Positions 47,265 to 58,790 of a stretch of 64,000 bases of DNA are shown here, piece after piece (position 1 is the stretch's first letter; each line of letters starts with the position of its first letter). Source of the DNA: Cunninghamia lanceolata (taxonomy: Eukaryota; Streptophyta; Pinopsida; Cupressales; Cupressaceae); NCBI GenBank assembly GCA_027924645.1, contig BSBN01000233.1, positions 4,110,501 to 4,174,500 on the forward strand, in the 5' to 3' direction. The notes under the pieces were generated by a model that did not search any database, was not told the origin of the DNA, and worked only from the letters and a program-made list of their open reading frames with translations. The position numbers and the translations under genes were made by a program.

Positions 47265-47815
47265 TATTGGGTGAATATTTTGTCTAACATCAAAATGGTT
47301 ATATCAGCCACAGCTATGATGAGACAAAGTCTCTCCTCTTAGCAAGGGGAGGTTCCCTCTAGTTTCTTAACTATTACAAATAAATAACTTATGAAACTTA
47401 TACAGATTAAACACTATATTTGTGGTGGTTCCATTTCATCTTATTCTCTTTTTTCAGAATAGATGCTTCTACTTCAAGATGATGATTTCAATGAAATTGA
47501 TATTAAAGAACTTATAAACTATCACAAAACCACAGAAACACAAAGTCTTCTATCGCCTCACTAATTGTAAATGAAATTATTTGAAGTTGAATGTAGCCCA
47601 AATTCTTCACTCTTCTCTAAGATGATATAAGTAGATTGAATACAACAACTTGCAGCACAAAGTCGTCAAGCTATTTTACTCTTACAAACATAAACACAAT
47701 CCTCACAAATGATTTGATAACACAAAGTCTATCACAATCAAATTAAGAATGCTCTTTACTCACTTGAAACAATCTCCACACATCAATTATTACCAAAGAA
47801 GATTATGATAGTAAG
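47265..47815 (-). repeat. 5' LTR of the second gypsy element, interrupted
   Basis: Aligned with 17202-17765. The terminal base pair is changed: TATTGG here for TGTTGG there. It stops at GTAAG (47811-47815), where the other copy reads on GTAAGATGTAAGAAC; the remaining ~460 bp were not found to the right. Confidence 0.85.
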
Positions 47816-47934
47816 TGTAGACACCTAAATTTGTCTCAAAAATGTCCATGTCTTGCAACACCTTGTCAAAGAAATTATTTAGACATCATGTAGCATTTTG
47901 TCCTAACCCACTCATTCCACTTATTTCATTAGCC

Positions 47935-47969
47935 AATTAATTAAATAAATCCTATTTATTTAATTAATT
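47935..47969. repeat. Perfect 16-bp-arm palindrome
   Basis: Arms AATTAATTAAATAAAT and its exact reverse complement around CCT. The same arms recur at 48003-48037. Confidence 0.95.
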
Positions 47970-48002
47970 ACCCATCATAATCCCATTTATCCTTTCATAG
48001 TC

Positions 48003-48037
48003 AATTAATTAAATAAATTATATTTATTTAATTAATT
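48003..48037. repeat. Second perfect 16-bp-arm palindrome
   Basis: Identical arms to the copy at 47935, around TAT, 68 bp downstream. A third, imperfect copy lies at about 48055-48095. Confidence 0.95.
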
Positions 48038-48298
48038 TCCACTTTTCTCTCATCTAAATTAATTACATAAATTAAATATTTATTTAATTAATGTATTCCA
48101 CATCATTCCTTTCCAAAAATAGAAAATTGCATATTTGTCTCTATCTCCACATTTGTCTCCTTGTAAAGTGGAAGACCATTTGACACTTGTCACATGACTA
48201 CAATTCCCTTAAGGAGTGGGATAACCAAATCAATCCTAGCCGTCCACATCGTTCAATTAGCCTTTTAATCTCAACCATCCATCCAAATCATCCCAAGC

Positions 48299-48306
48299 CT
48301 ATAAAT
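48299..48306 (+). promoter_or_regulatory. Candidate TATA box of the 47816 element
   Basis: CTATAAAT in AGCCTATAAATCAACCC, about 480 bp into the element and after the palindromes. Confidence 0.5.
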
Positions 48307-50321
48307 CAACCCTCTCCCAAGCCATTTGAAGCATCTATTCTTAATGCATCCTTATGCTGTCAAAATCATTCTTCAATATATCCTCATCTATCATCTTTCA
48401 TCTTCTATCTTCATCCTATCTTATCATTATGCTGTGGAATTGAGCAACCAACATATCAAATTAATCGATCAATTTAGCTTGCATTCATCCATCATTACAT
48501 CTATTTGAGGTATTGAAGATTTGGATTAGGTAATGCATTGTATTGTTTTATCATTTTCAATTTATGCAAATTTTTCGATTACATTTTTTAGTGAACCCGA
48601 TGTGAACATGCTCCATTGGATCTAATCATTAGTTTTTGTAAGTTTATGCACTTCGATTTGTAGGTTGAAGATATTTTATATTGCTAATTTTCTTTGTTTA
48701 AGACTAGATCTGTTGCAGAGGGTTTTCTATTTTACACAGGTCCTAGAAAAAAGAGACCTTGGATTTGTTGGAAAGGGGACTTCGAGAGCTTTCCGAAAAG
48801 GGGTTACATTAAAGATTTGGCTAAGTATTGAAAGCATTATGACGATTTGAAGTTGACCCTGCGATTCTGATTTTTTCAGAAATTTTTGACGCGCAACTTT
48901 TAGAAAGAAAAAAAGTCATATCTTCCAATCTAGCTAACCAAATCACATTCAGTTTTTTGTAGGTGGTTAGAAATATTTAAATCCATTTTTCTATATCATT
49001 ATTTTTCAGATCTATGGTACAAATGGATTTTTGGTCAAAATATTTTTTCTTTTTTAAACCCTAGTTTATGACATAACTTTTGCATATGGAGTCCAATTTG
49101 AATTTTTTTTTTATATTGATTAGAAAATCATAAGGGATCTCATGGATATATCTATTTTACCATTGGATGACATTATTTGCTAATTTTTTGCAGGGTTTAT
49201 TTTTCAATATTAACACTATTTCATTGCAAACTTCAAACAAGCATAACTTTTGCATTTTTTATCCTTTTTCAACGAATTTTTTTAAAAGTGCATGAAATTT
49301 CTTGAATTTTCTATTTTTGCAATCCATTCTACTATATCAAATCATTTTAATCAGATTTTATCAGATTCTTCATTTTTGCATATCACTTTCATGTGGAAGT
49401 TTACTTGGTCTTTTTCAATTTTGGTGGCTTGTAGGGGCATCAAAGGAGCTAGATCAACATTTGGATCAGTCACACCATCAAGTTGGAAAGCAAAACAATC
49501 AGGTGCATTCATTCTAATCTTTCATCTCTTAATTATTGTTTGATCTCACATTTAGATTTTGGGCTTAAAATCAACATTACTTGTAATCACATCGAAAAAA
49601 TTGGGTTAAAACAAACAAGTGTCTTCTATCACATTTGGATTTGGATCTAAAAAGAACAAGTGCTTGAATTGTCTTCCACACATTTCATTTTTCTAAAAGG
49701 TCAATTAACAAGTGTGAGTGTGAATCAAGTGATAGCTCACTTGGTTTACTTTTGTCATACCCTATCTAGGAGGCCTGCTTGGAGACACACCACTCCAAGG
49801 GACGACCTCAATCGAGGTTGAATCAAAAGACACCCTCATTAGGAGTTGGAATCTTGTCATTCTTGACTAAGCCCCAAAGAACTTTACACCTTTGGGAAGT
49901 GAAGGTGAAGGGTGGGTTACCCCTTTCTCCTGGCTATCTGGTAGGATTTCGCTTTCAATTCCTTAGTCGACCTTGTGCAATCTAGCCTAAGACCTAATTG
50001 GCCATACCCACTTGAGTATAGATTAGGATTATTGATGTGTCTTTTTCAAGTGATTGCTTGATAATCATCACATTTTATTTTCAAAGTAAAAAAAAATTGC
50101 TTGTGTCTTATGCATAATCATTTGTTTAAACATTGCGAAATCAAGCTATAAACACCAAACACATAAACAAGTCATCATATCCTAATCATATCCAAATTAA
50201 TTTCATCCTAGTCACCTTCATCCTAACCATAAAATCATCATCCAAACAATCCACATAATCATTAAATCATAATCAATCACTTGCCAAAAAGGTCTTAAAA
50301 CTTAAAAACTTGTGTGACACC

Positions 50322-53319
50322 ATGCCAAAATTAGAAGACCTAGCACTAAAACTCATTTTCTGACTTCACAAAGCTTGAGCAAGCCAATCACCTCTAGACC
50401 AACAAATCATTCAAGAGGCCAATGACATGATTCAACAACTTCAATCTCAAGAAAGCCAATCACTTCAACTATGACAACTCATAGCACACGCACAACACCT
50501 CATGGCCACTTGTCAAGCCCAACAAGCACATCATCCTCTATCCATTCAACATCAACCAATACCACATCAACCCTACATGTCATCCCCATCCACTCCATAT
50601 CAAACTTATACATCCACATGTCATATCACCCCTTCATCAACTTATCACACCTTTCCCAATGTCAACCCTTATCCATATCAATCCATATCACAACAACCAT
50701 TGTCCTATACAATCCCTCCACCACAACACCATCACAACTTCCAACACATTCAACCACAACATCAACACATTCACCAACAACAACAACAATTCATATCACA
50801 ACAAAAAGTCCAAACATCATCCCAACCTCAAAAAATTCCACATCAACCTTACATGTCATCATCCTCAACTTCACACCAACCTAATCCATCCACCTATCAT
50901 GACAATTCCATATCAACCTATGCCACATCAACTTATCCTACATCTTTCCATACCAGTGCCACATCAACATATCCACCCACATCACCACAAGAACAAATAA
51001 AAACAAGATCAAATGCCCTCAACTTCATACCAACCCCAAGACCTTTTATCTACATATCCCACCATTTCACCTAACCACCAAGACTATCAATGGCCTCCAC
51101 AATAAGCACAAGTGAGCCCAAGTCCACCTATGTTGCAAGACCTAATTACCTTTGACAAGGAAGATACCAATCTAGAGTGGCCTCCACCATCCAATCACAT
51201 GCCAACATATGAGCCTATCCCAACACCACCATGTGATCCTAACCCTAGTCCATTGGTCTATCAACCTTCATCACCTTCATCCCCATGTTCCACCAATCCT
51301 CCACCACAAGATCCCTTGGACATAACTGTACAACAATTTGTCCAAGAAAATTTGATTGAGCTACCATCAATAAAATCCTTTGAAGCAATCTACTTTAAAC
51401 CCCCTTGGTATAAAGGTGATGAATATTGTTCATACCATAGGGTTAAGGGTCATATGACAACCAATTGTGCCAAACTTAAGATATTGATCAAAAACCTCAT
51501 AAATTGTGATAAGATTAATCCCAATCCAAATCCTAATCTATCCAATCCAATTAGCCCTCAACCAAGTCCTAATCATAAGCCTACAACACCATCTACCCTT
51601 ATCATCCATCCATTATATTGTCCCTACATCCATACACTTGCAAAGGATGTGATCCATTAGCTACTAGCTAGGGATAAAACACCCATTCAAGAGTCTATCA
51701 AAGAGCCCTCCATTAACATGTCTAACCCTTCAAGCCCATCATGTGACCCACAAGCAATTAAGCCTATTGAAGAACATCCCATTAGTCCAAGTCAAGAGTC
51801 ATCATGTTCTCATGTTGTTGACCAAGAGCCTATCCAAGAGTCATCTACTTCCATTCAAGAAACCCAAGAGGTATGTCAAGAGTTTAATCCTAAGCATGAG
51901 GAAACATTAAGCCCTAGTTCAAGTCAAGATCAAATCACTTTCATGCAAGCTATCCATAACATATATCTTTTCCATGATCAAGATGATAGCCATAATGATG
52001 AACCTATCCATGATCCACTTGATCCTATCCATCTCCAAACAACTATTCATGAGAATGCTATCCAAATCCAACATATCCATAACATTTACCTTCTTTATGA
52101 TCAAGATGATATCCATAATGATGAATCTATCCATGAGCAAGATATCCAAATTGCTCCTAGTCATCCGCCATCTAGCCCTAGCTATAATGAGCAAACATCC
52201 ACTTGTCATGATGAGACAATTGCCTCGCAAGAACACATAAGCGTAGAAGATCAAACAAATAACTTGGATCCTAGTGAACACAATGCTAATCAAGATGCTA
52301 ATGATCCTCCTTCCACATCCACCATCGATTCCACTTCAAGTCCACCATCATATCTACTTGGTCTTACCACCCTTATACATGAGTGTTCTTCTGTAGGACA
52401 ACAATGACCTTTGTCCACTTTACCTTCTCCATCCAATAATGAAATCAAGTCTAATGTTCAAAGCACACCAAGTCCTATAGTCCATCACATACTTGAAAAC
52501 ATGAACTACTAAGGTAAAGCCCTAGGCCTTTATGAACAAGGTATTTTGGAGCCAAATTATGTCAAGGTCCCTCCAAGCTCATATGGCCTTGGATACACAC
52601 CCCAAGGTAAACAATCCAAAGATGTTGGTAATTCCTCCATTCCTCCTAAGTTCACTTTCCATCACAAACCCCATCCTATACCCAAAACATATGTTGCCAT
52701 TCCACCTCCATCATCCTACAAATGTCAAAAGCATGTGACCATACACCTTCCACCATCAACTTTACCTCCACTCCTTCCAACTCCTAATATCCCTCCATCC
52801 ACTTTGCCTCCATTGTTACCAATGCCTAATTATCCATTTATCCATAAGTACCCTTACAATCCTAATCATGACCACCAAATGCACATATTGTCTAAACATA
52901 AAGCTTCCACTCATTTCACCAACCCCGCTTCCACCAAACCCATGGGAGTCAAAAGAAAAAAATTGGATGCCGCTACCTATATATCCAAAAGTCCTATAAA
53001 AAATCCTAAGGGTTCTCATGCCTGAGGGCATCAATGCAAAAAGTCAAAGCAAAGTACATCCAAAAAGCTATATAAGTGCAAACCTTCAAAAGAAAATTCC
53101 AAAAATAAAATGGTTTGGGTCCCTAAGCAAAAAGTAACCAAGTCAAATGAGGCATCCTCATCCACATCTCAAAAACCCCAACCATTCCCTTCCATCCAAA
53201 ATTACCATTCCATTCCAAAATTTCAAAAATCCCAAAAACCTCACAAGCAAAACAAAAATCATACAAATATTAAGTCCATGTGGGTTCATAAATCACTCCA
53301 TCAACCATCTCCTAAGTAA
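50322..53319 (+). pseudogene. Long gag-like ORF, His/Pro/Gln-rich, zinc motif
   Basis: A start ATG at 50322 and two frames, 50322-51074 and 51112-53319, joined by one frameshift near 51075-51110. The N-terminal part is built of Gln, His, Pro, Ser and Thr (HIQPQHQHIHQQQQQFISQQ). Near 51430-51480 CSYHRVKGHMTTNC followed by KLKILIKNLI matches the zinc region of Tat gag proteins. Then come an acidic part with two copies of IHNIYLxxDQDDxHNDExIH (51948-52010, 52074-52136) and a Pro/Lys-rich end (EPNYVKVPPSSYGLGYTPQ). Stops include TGA near 50357 and 50474, TAG 51658, TGA 52405, TAA 52510 and TGA 53023. No core gag fold or enzyme is recognisable. Confidence 0.65.
51948..52136 (+). repeat. Two-copy ~126-bp internal coding repeat
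   Basis: CATAACATATATCTTTTCCA and CATAACATTTACCTTCTTTA open two copies of the segment coding IHNIYL-DQDD-HNDE-IH, about 126 bp apart and largely identical. Confidence 0.85.
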
Positions 53320-55738
53320 ACATTGCCATTGCTTCCTACACCACCTTCCCATCAAAAGATTAAATGTGTATCAAGGTGTGTGCAACTATTGGTCATGGTT
53401 CCATTCCAAAACATTCCCACATACCTCCATCTCCCCAACCTTCATCCATTATCCTACGTATGTCCCCCATCACTTTCCTATGGTCCATGCTTTTGCATAA
53501 GTCTTTCATCCATCCTTTTCCATATGTCATACATAATCCACTATCTTCCCTCATCCATCCATCCTTGCATGAACCTATCATAATCCACTATCCACCTAAT
53601 CCATCACCCTTTCATGCAATCCTTTATCAACATCTATGAGCATAATGACATGGTCCATGCAATGACATTCATTTATTGTAGCACTATCACCTTTCATAGT
53701 ACTAGACACTTGAGTCCCTCCTATCCATTACCATGGTGAAAACCTAGCAAATAGGCCCCATGTGTAATTTTCATGCTATTCCATAAAAAAAATTAAAAAT
53801 TAAAAAAAGAGAAAGAAAAAAAATAAAAAAAGTAAAGAGAAATCCTTTCGTCCAATGGTGAAAACCACCCTTGGTGGCACCTTGGATAAGTACCATGATG
53901 AAAACCTGGCAAACAAGCATCATGTGTTGGTTGATCTTCTATGTCACTTACACTTGGGGGCACATTATCTCATCCATCTTATCATTTCCAACCTATCATT
54001 TTCTATTTTATCATGTCTTATCTTTCCATATCCTATCCCACCATCCTTAGCCATTACACCCATGTACCTATCATATCCATCCTTTTATCTATTCATCCTC
54101 CCTTCCTCCTTTTGTTTTTTATGAGGACATAGGGTAAAATGTTGAAACATGTTTTGGATATCTCTTGATGTACCTCATCCCATCCAACCCATCCTATCAT
54201 TACCCTCTTACCATTACCCATTTTTCCATCCTATCCAAACAATCCAATCATCCTATGGTCATAAGTCTTGTCATGAAAAATCCTAAGTATTACACGTAGA
54301 ATGGGGCATGTTATTCCTATGTGACATAGTCTTTGGAGATCACATCCTAACTACCTTATGGTGCATACATCCCACCCACTATAGCCTATCCTCTTATCCA
54401 CCTATCTATCATGAGTCTTTCATCCTATCCACCATCACCCATCCTTTTGTCCATCCATCCTACCTCCATCCTTGCACCTAGACTTGGTTTTTCTCCTTGT
54501 CATTGGTATCAAGCATAAAGGATACCCAAAATTGTAAATCCATTGACATTTCCAAAACATTTCAAAAAAATCTAGAAAAAATTAAAAACATATCATAATC
54601 CAAAAAAATCAAAACATTTCAAAAATCCAAAAAAATCAAATATTCCCAAAAATCCAAAAAATCAAAACATTTCAAAATCTAAAAAAATCAAATATCCAAC
54701 AAAAATCCAAGCAATAAAATCACTCCAACTCATCAATTCAATTCATCCAATCAAATCCTATCAATCCATCAAATCAATCAATCAAATCAATCCAACTCAA
54801 TCAAAATCAATCACATCATCAAAATCAAATTAATTCAATCAATTAACTTCATCAAACTCAAATTCAATCAATCCTTTCACGGCAATCCATAATCATCAAA
54901 ATCAAAGCACATCAATCCAACCATCAAATCAATTCTTCAAATCAATCTTCTCATTTCAATCATTCAATCAAATCAATTATAAGCAATGATCCAAATACAA
55001 TCCATCCTTAATCCATACCAATCAAGTCAATCAATCTTGTCAAATTATCTAATTGCAATCAATGGTCTTGATCCTAATCTTGTCGTAAACCAAATCAATT
55101 ATCATCATCATCAATGGGATATATCATTCCCACATCCTTGTGTTGATCTAGGGATATATTGTTCCCCACCATGACAACACTATTATCATCATCAATCAAT
55201 CAATCAATTAATCATTGGTTTACATCTTGACAGGGGCAATACCTTGTTTGTTTTTTAATCAATTGTGCATGCTTGCTTGTGTGTGTTATCTTTTTATCTT
55301 GCATTTGTATCACATCAGTATCATTCCAGCTAATATTTATATCTTGTGTATGTTGGAATAGCTTTTTGCATTATCCTTTGCATCTAAGGTCACATTATAC
55401 CTTTTGTACATAGGACTTTAATGCTCTAAGTTTACTTCCTCATACATTAGACAAGGTTGTATTATGTTGGGTGCACAAGACACATCGTCATCCTGGTCCT
55501 TATACCTTGGTGCATAACGTCTAGTGCTAAATCAAACATCATGGTTGCTCACTTTTATTATAGCATAACGCATCATTCATTTCTTCTATCCATTCCCTTA
55601 TCTTTCTTGACCAATCCCTTTCATTTGAAAGCCTGTTGCAAATATGTGCCTAATTGGTGTTGTTATTGATGTCAACATATCCTTGTTGTCATTAGTGTCA
55701 ACTATATCCTATTTTGTTGCCTATTTAAAAGACTAGAA
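53320..55738 (+). other. C/A-rich, G-poor noncoding region
   Basis: Frames are open in places only because composition avoids stops. An A/G run rich in AAAAAAAT and AAGAGAAAG spans 53785-53842. The phrase ATGGTGAAAACC with GGCAAA and CATGTG recurs near 53733 and 53900. From 54540 to 54960 the sequence is nearly a shuffle of AAAATCCAAAAA and CAATCAATCAAATC. No gene is supported. Confidence 0.7.
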
Positions 55739-56970
55739 TGTTGAGGATATTGAAAAAATTAATGAAGATCAATGTATATGGACCATATGGCTATGTAGAG
55801 GATCGTCTAAAGTAGCTCCAGTTAAGTTTTGAGAGGTCCGCATGAAGATTTGAAGAAGCTATGGCCATCTAAGTAGAACTAGATTTTGTTGTGTTCAGAA
55901 GAGATAGAGTGATAGTTAATTGGTCTGGATTGCTATGCATTGAAATATTATGATTTGCGGTTCTAGAGGTATGTTTGGGAAGTCAGTGTGTATCATCAAC
56001 TCAAATGGTTCATGGTTTAGAGATCTGTAGGCAATCTTTCTAGTGTGACAGTCATAACAGACAGTGTTCTTGAGGTTCTGGGAGAAGATGCAAGTGATTC
56101 TGATGATTTGGAGGAGTATGGATGTTTTTGTTAAATTCAATGTGCTTGTGGAGGTCTCTAGATCATGTGCCTGCTGTGTTGGAGGTCCGCATTGAAGATT
56201 GAGCTTGTAGTTGAAGATTTTCTTCTTGGTGTTGTTGTTTTTCCTAGTCTGGGCTGACCGGATGATTCTAACGTGTTGCGGATGATCTAAGAGCAATTCT
56301 ATAGAGCGTGGTGTGTTGATCAAGGAAGATTTGAGTCCTAGTTATGTTTGGTTGATAGCTTAGTGATTCACATTAAGTCAGATGTTTGGAGTGCCGACCT
56401 TGATGATTATTCCAAGGTTGATGAAGCATATAAAGGCATGCAATTGAGTTGTGGAAAATCATCCTTGTGCGAAATAATCAAATTCAAAGAAAGGATCAGA
56501 GGCAGAGTAGAGAAGAGGAGTAGAGGAACAAGAATAGTAAAGGATGAAGTGATAGTGAAGAAGTATTTGGGAGAAGAGCAGAAGTTTTATGAGCATTCAA
56601 TGAGACTGAACCAAGCATGAAGAAGATGCTATTAAACATGAATTCTATAGGTAGTGAGCCTCTTTTGAGTAGTGAACTCTGGGCAGTGCACCTGAAGGCA
56701 AGTGCCTTCCCATTTTTAAGTACTTTTAATAGGGTACGAATCTTGTGGGTTAACCCCAACCATGGTTTTCCCTTAACCGGGTTTCAACGTTAAAAATCTT
56801 GGTGTCAATTGTGTTAATTATATTTTTTCTCATGTGATATTGTTTCATGCTCTAATGGTTACATCATTAATCTGTTTATAAGTTGTGAAAGAAGATTAAA
56901 AGGGAAAAAGGTTAATTTTGTGGGACAATTGATTCACCCCCCCTCTTAGTTGTCTGGCCTAATTCCAACA
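55739..56970 (+). repeat. 5' LTR of the copia element
   Basis: Opens TGTTGAGGAT and closes AATTCCAACA; the short TGTTG/CAACA inversion is typical. No second copy is present in the window, so its start is set by this motif alone. Confidence 0.75.
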
Positions 56971-56972
56971 AT

Positions 56973-56984
56973 TGGTATCAAAGC
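56973..56984 (+). promoter_or_regulatory. Primer-binding site, initiator Met tRNA
   Basis: TGGTATCAAAGC, two bases after the LTR end, matches the standard plant copia site TGGTATCAGAGC at 11 of 12 positions. Confidence 0.92.
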
Positions 56985-57027
56985 TAAGTTCCTCCGAAAG
57001 AAGCTTGACCGCTTGAGGAGATCCAGA

Positions 57028-58092
57028 ATGTCAACTTACAAGAAAGACAGTCTAAGATTTGATGGAACAAATTACACTCTATGGAAGATGTGCATGCAGT
57101 GTCATTTGCAATGTATGGGAGATACCTAGTGGTTGATAACTAAGAATGAATATAAGATTCCAGAATAAGGTCCTACAACTCTAAATGAAATCAAAGATAC
57201 TGAGAACAACACTTGAGCTATAGAAGCCTTGTTAACTGCCATGTCTGATACAGAAATGACAAATGTACTAGAATTGAAAACTACACATGAAATCTGGGAG
57301 AAGTTGGAAACACTGCATGAAGGTGATGAACATGTCAAATGTGCCAAGCTACAAATCTTGGAGGGTAGATATGAAAGCTTAAGGATGAGTGAAGATGAAA
57401 ATATTACCTCCTACATGCTAAAAGTGAATAAACTTGTGAGCAGTGTAAGGTGTGCTGGTGGAAAATTGGAAGAATCAGAAATTGTTGCCAAAGTGCTTAG
57501 ATCCTTACCTCTGGCCTACAAGCATAAAGTTGCTACCATTGAAGAAATCAGGACTGTGACAACTGTTACAAGGGATCAGGTGGTTGGTAAACTTTCAGCA
57601 TTTGAAATGAGTGAGTTTGGTGATTCTCTTCCTAAGTCTAAATCTGCATTTAAAGCCAGTATTCATGAAAAATAAAAATATGATCCAGGTGAAATTTATT
57701 CAAGAAGATCTAATAGATTCGACAGGACAAGGAAGGATCTTGAAGGTGATGAAACTGAGTTCAATGAACTTGAATCCATTTTTGCCAAAAGATTGCCAAG
57801 AGGATCTGGTAAGTATGAAGGAAAGTTGCCATTCAAATATTTTGCTTGTAATAAGATTCATCATTTTGCCTCAAGGCATCTGGAGAGGGGTTCAAGGCCT
57901 AACCCTAACAGACCTAGAGTTCAGAAGAAATGCTACTATGTCCAAGAAGCTAGTGAAGGAGTCACAAATGATGAATCTAATCATGGAGGTTCCACTGAAA
58001 ATGATTGGGTATTCATTGCTATCAAAGAAGAAGATCTAGTGCCTACTGAATCTGCTAGCTGTGCAAATGTGGAAAGTGCCTTGGCTGCTTAG
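57028..58092 (+). pseudogene. gag: copia gag
   Basis: Start ATG at 57028 (MSTYKKDSLRFDGTNYTLWK). The UBN2-type gag core follows: EMTNVLELKTTHEIWEKLE, ILEGRYESLRM, LPLAYKHKVATIEE. The CCHC knuckle is degenerate (YFACNKIHHFASRH) with two of its ligands changed. Stops: TAG 57127, TAA 57166, TGA 57214, TAA 57673 and TAG 58090, all in one frame. It would form the particle coat and bind RNA. Confidence 0.9.
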
Positions 58093-58790
58093 GTTGTAGG
58101 AAAAGATGAATGGGTAATTGATAGTGGATGTTCTCATCATATGACTGGTGATAAAAGTAAGTTTGTAAGCTTTGAAAAATATGAAGGTGGAATTGTGAAA
58201 TTTGGAGATAACTTAGCTGGTAGAATCTGTGGCAAAGGATCCATCTCTTTTGATGGTAAGAATAACGCTAATGATGTTCTGTATGTGGAAGGATTGAAGC
58301 ATAATCTTCTTAGTTTTGGACACTTGGTTGACAAGGGTTATGATCTCTAATTCAAGGATGGAAAATGCAAAATCTTGGAAATCTCTAAAACTCAAATTGC
58401 ATCTGGTGCTTAGACTAGAGGTAACATCTTTCATTTAGGTAGTTTTGGCAAAAGTTATTTGATTGCTTAGATTGATCAGAGTTGGTTATGTCATAGGAGA
58501 ATGTGTCATGTGAATTTTGATAACATTGTCAAGATAAGTTCTACTTAGGCTATGAGAGATCTTCCAAAACTTGTGAAACCTGCTGATAGCATGTGTAGAG
58601 AATGTCAATTGGGTAAATAGAATAGCATTTCATTCAAGAGTAAAGAACAATTTTCAAGTGGACAGCTGTAACTTGTGCATACTAATCTATGTGGCCCTGC
58701 TAGAATTAGGAGTGTGCAAGGAGACAAATATTTTATGTTGTAGATTGATGATTACTCCCAAATGATGTGGGTAACTATTGATCATGATGT
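58093..58790 (+). pseudogene. copia protease and integrase start, truncated
   Basis: Same frame as gag. The protease active site is intact (WVIDSGCSHHMTGDKSKF). It continues through DVLYVEGLKHNLLSFG to the GAG-pre-integrase zinc region (WLCHRRMCHVNFDN, CRECQLGK) and the first integrase strand (VHTNLCGPARI, IDDYSQMMWV), then homology ends. VHTNL shows Asn where the first catalytic Asp is expected (usually VHTDLCGP). Stops: TAA 58348, TAG 58411, 58468, 58546, 58618, TAA 58669 and TAG 58741. Confidence 0.88.

Larger units (their letters stand above)
41290..47815 (-). mobile_element. Second Ty3/gypsy (Tat-like) element, 5' LTR truncated
   Basis: Reads leftward from a 5' LTR at 47265-47815, through a primer-binding site at 47258-47238, gag, protease, archaeal-type RNase H, RT, degenerate RNase H and integrase to a stop at 41290. 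The domain order is the same as in the first element, but the proteins are clearly different, so it is a separate lineage. The 5' LTR is cut at 47815 by the element beginning at 47816. No 3' LTR of the same type follows 41290 within the next several kb; the nearest same-family, same-orientation LTR is at 17202. Confidence 0.88.
47816..50321 (+). repeat. LTR and leader region; inner LTR end unresolved
   Basis: Starts with TG at 47816. It includes the AATTAATTAAATAAAT palindromes at 47935-48090 and a TATA box at 48299. Near 49745-49980 a stretch with GACGACCTCAATCGAGG and GGTTACCCCTTTCTCCTGG looks like U5 or leader. No primer-binding site could be fixed, so I cannot say where the LTR ends. Confidence 0.5.
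47816..55738 (+). mobile_element. Large LTR element with gag-like ORF only, 3' end not found
   Basis: Begins TGTAGACACC exactly at a break in the gypsy LTR. It contains an LTR-like region with palindromes and a TATA box, a long leader, a gag-like frame of about 3 kb with a CX2HX4HX4C motif, and about 2.4 kb of downstream noncoding sequence. No RT, RNase H or integrase is visible. I found neither a second LTR nor the expected second GTAAG before the copia LTR at 55739, so the right boundary is only the start of the next element. Confidence 0.65.
55739..58790 (+). mobile_element. Ty1/copia retrotransposon, 3' truncated
   Basis: A 1,232-bp LTR (TGTTG to CAACA), a Met-tRNA primer-binding site, then gag, protease and the start of integrase in one frame. 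Homology stops at about 58773-58790, inside integrase, and RT, RNase H and the 3' LTR are missing. No frameshift is seen in about 1.75 kb, but 12 in-frame stops are. Confidence 0.88.

Noticed and set aside
48187..48850. Several 60-96 codon ORFs in the LTR of the 47816 element
   Set aside because: They overlap the TATA region and have low-complexity products rich in Ser, Ile and His. Expected from C/A-rich, G-poor sequence.
53147..53639. Overlapping ORFs in three frames of + strand after the gag-like frame
   Set aside because: Stop-poor composition opens all frames at once. Only the frame continuous with 51112 shows any link to the upstream protein.
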